Source of the DNA: DASXBJ01 sp036491755
GTDB lineage: Bacteria > Chloroflexota > Dormibacteria > Dormibacterales > Dormibacteraceae
NCBI GenBank assembly: GCA_036491755.1
Contig: DASXBJ010000001.1
Coordinates: 1-42,580, forward strand
Length of the DNA stretch: 42,580 bases
Reading direction: 5' to 3'
Made by a program: the position numbers and the translations under genes. Of the stretch, positions 41,287 to 42,580 are shown piece by piece; position 1 is the first letter of the stretch, and every line of letters starts with the position of its first letter. The notes beneath the pieces were generated by a model. That model saw nothing but the letters and a program-made list of their open reading frames with translations. It made no database searches and was not told the DNA's origin.

Positions 41287-42473
41287 GAGTCCCGCAACGC
41301 GCGGAGAGACGCCAGGCCACGCTCGATCGTCTCCAGCTTTTTGGGAAAGCTGAATCGCACGTGCCCTCGGCCCAGCCTGGGGTCGTGATAAAAGCTGGAG
41401 GCCGGCACCGTGGCCACCGCGGCCTTCTCGATGAGGTGGCGGGCGAACGAGACGTCGTCGGCAAATCCGAAGGAACCGATGCCCGCCATCACGTAATACG
41501 CGCCGTCAGGCGCGGTGGCCTCGAAGCCGCACTCGTTGAGCCCGCCCACGATCGCGTCCCGGCGCTCCTGGTAGTCCCCGAGCAGCTCGGCGTAGAAGGA
41601 GGACGGCAGCTCGAGAGCCGACGCGACCGCGACCTGCAGCGGGTGGGCGGCGCCGACGGTCAGAAAGTCGTGGACCTTGCGGATCCCGGCACTGAGCGGC
41701 GCCGGGGCGATCAGCCATCCGATCCGCCAACCGGTCACCGAATACGTCTTGCTGGCCCCGCTGATCGTGATGGTCCGCTCGGGCATTCCCGGCAGCGTCG
41801 CGAGGCTGATGTGGCGGCCCCGGTAGACCAGGTGCTCATAGATCTCGTCTGTGATGGCTATCGCGTCGTGCTCGATGCACAGGTCCGCGATCAGCTGCAG
41901 CTCCGCCTGCGAGTAAACCTTGCCGGTCGGATTGTGCGGGGTGTTGACCACGATCGCCCGCGTCCTCGCGCTGAACGCTGCGCGCAGCTCGTCAGCGTCG
42001 AACGACCAATCCGGCGCACGCAGGGTCACGAAGCGCGGCACCGCTCCGCTGATGACGCAGTCGGGACCGTAGTTCTCGTAAAACGGCTCGAACACGATGA
42101 CCTCGTCTCCCGGATCCACCGCCGCGAGCATGGCCGCGATCATCGCCTCGGTGGCACCGCAGGACACGGTCACCTCCGTTTCGGGATCGACCGGCCGGTG
42201 CCAGGCCGCCGACTGCTTGCGTGCCACCGCCTGGCGCAGCTGCGGCGCACCCCACGTCGTGGCGTACTGGTTGAACCCGTCGCGCAGGGCCTTCTCCGCC
42301 GCCTCCAGGATTCGGACATCTGTGCTGAAATCGGGAAACCCCTGGGCGAAGTTCACCGCGCGCTCGGGGCCGTTCAGCTGCAGGTTGAGCCGCGTCATCT
42401 CCCGGATGACCGACTCGGTGAAGCTCTCTGCCTTGATCGAGAGCCGGCGGACCGGAGCTTCGGGAGCGTTCAA
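41283..42473 (-). CDS. Class I/II PLP-dependent aminotransferase
   Basis: A 396-aa fold-type I aminotransferase. The PLP lysine is in TISGASKTYSVTGWRIGW, and NTPHNPTGKVYS and the Asp/Tyr block ITDEIYEHLVY are present. NFAQGFPDFSTDVRI near the N-terminus is characteristic of the kynurenine/glutamine-type aminotransferase group (KAT, MtnE- or YbdL-like), which use large neutral, aromatic or methionine-type keto-acid pairs. The exact substrate is not set. TTG 42473 directly follows the stop codon of the zinc-ribbon gene, so the two are co-translated. Confidence 0.92.
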   Translation of the reverse strand: MNAPEAPVRRLSIKAESFTESVIREMTRLNLQLNGPERAVNFAQGFPDFSTDVRILEAAEKALRDGFNQYATTWGAPQLRQAVARKQSAAWHRPVDPETEVTVSCGATEAMIAAMLAAVDPGDEVIVFEPFYENYGPDCVISGAVPRFVTLRAPDWSFDADELRAAFSARTRAIVVNTPHNPTGKVYSQAELQLIADLCIEHDAIAITDEIYEHLVYRGRHISLATLPGMPERTITISGASKTYSVTGWRIGWLIAPAPLSAGIRKVHDFLTVGAAHPLQVAVASALELPSSFYAELLGDYQERRDAIVGGLNECGFEATAPDGAYYVMAGIGSFGFADDVSFARHLIEKAAVATVPASSFYHDPRLGRGHVRFSFPKKLETIERGLASLRALRDS

Positions 42474-42580
42474 TCAGTGGCCGGGGTCGGCGCGCTCGAG
42501 CTGAAGATCTTGGCTCGAGCATGAATAGCAGCGCTCGGGCCTCTCCAGGCTGCGCTCCCACCAGCCGCACACCTTGCAAG
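42474..42580 (-). CDS. Zinc-ribbon protein, 3' part only (runs off the window)
   Basis: The minus strand at the right edge ends a gene whose last 34 residues read CKVCGWWERSLERPERCYSC and then SSQDLQLERADPGH before TGA at 42476-42474. Two CxxC pairs 13 residues apart make a compact zinc ribbon. The start lies beyond 42580. The stop abuts the aminotransferase TTG. A different open frame across the same bases is longer but has no such motif and looks spurious. Confidence 0.6.
   Translation of the reverse strand, partial: CKVCGWWERSLERPERCYSCSSQDLQLERADPGH

Noticed and set aside
41992..42579. A 195-codon minus-strand frame running to the right edge
   Set aside because: It overlaps the aminotransferase out of frame. 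The true upstream gene in another frame shows the two CxxC pairs of a zinc ribbon.

Overview
The window is chromosomal-looking, GC-rich DNA with about 45 genes, short intergenic gaps and many 4-nt start/stop overlaps. I see no tRNA, rRNA, CRISPR array, transposase or prophage gene. Gene content suggests a high-GC, aerobic, monoderm-type bacterium near Actinobacteriota/Chloroflexota. The pointers are a ClgR-type regulator beside clpP, a UPF0182 giant membrane protein, an F420/LLM-type oxidoreductase, an LppX/LprG-like lipoprotein paired with a multi-TM exporter, a two-part LigD, a tandem ThyX-like protein, a DhnA-type class I aldolase and many apparent leaderless starts. Candidatus Dormibacterota or a relative would fit, but this is inference from gene content, not a phylogeny. 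Layout: 26-4328 (minus) is a likely operon of ThyX-like protein, Arg-rich 68-aa protein, isoaspartyl peptidase and a ThDP enzyme. 4489-12392 (plus) holds a methyltransferase, a tandem GNAT protein, an FAD oxidoreductase, the clgR-clpP pair, an SDR protein and UPF0182. 12389-16274 has pcm divergent from an unusual nuclease-like/HPRT fusion, a small unknown protein, a 375-nt gene-poor stretch, thiolase and cupin. 16245-23621 has Mpg and a GGDEF protein divergent from fba and a run of small genes, then an LLM oxidoreductase divergent from uppP. 23618-27777 (minus) has an FAD oxidoreductase, an unknown protein, ssb, and a short type IV secretion-like set (M23 peptidase, TrbL/VirB6-like, VirB2-like). 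27920-33479 has two lipoproteins, a TetR protein with an extra C-terminal domain facing a 45-aa membrane protein across paired operators, and a PadR-MFS pair. 33489-39432 is ligD (PE-LIG, then POL), ndh, and the LppX-like/MFS pair. 39402-42580 has a methyltransferase, bactofilin, a small membrane protein, an aminotransferase and a cut-off zinc ribbon. The most interesting signal is regulatory. A 15-bp box, reading TTAACRGSCWGGGTT on the minus strand, lies exactly 21 nt upstream of a TANNNT -10 hexamer at three separate places: before the VirB2-like/TrbL-like/M23 operon, before ssb, and before a 129-aa single-TM protein more than 13 kb away. This links ssb, the secretion-like genes and an unknown membrane protein into one putative regulon, perhaps a DNA-transfer or DNA-uptake machine whose ATPases are encoded elsewhere. 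Other notable points are two genes (MBL hydrolase and second MFS) whose N-termini can only be completed by starting at GTA inside a GTAA or GTAG overlap, a leaderless-mRNA signature upstream of several genes, a perfect ClgR-like palindrome at clgR, and paired CTAAC-N3-GTTAG operators between the TetR gene and its small membrane neighbour.
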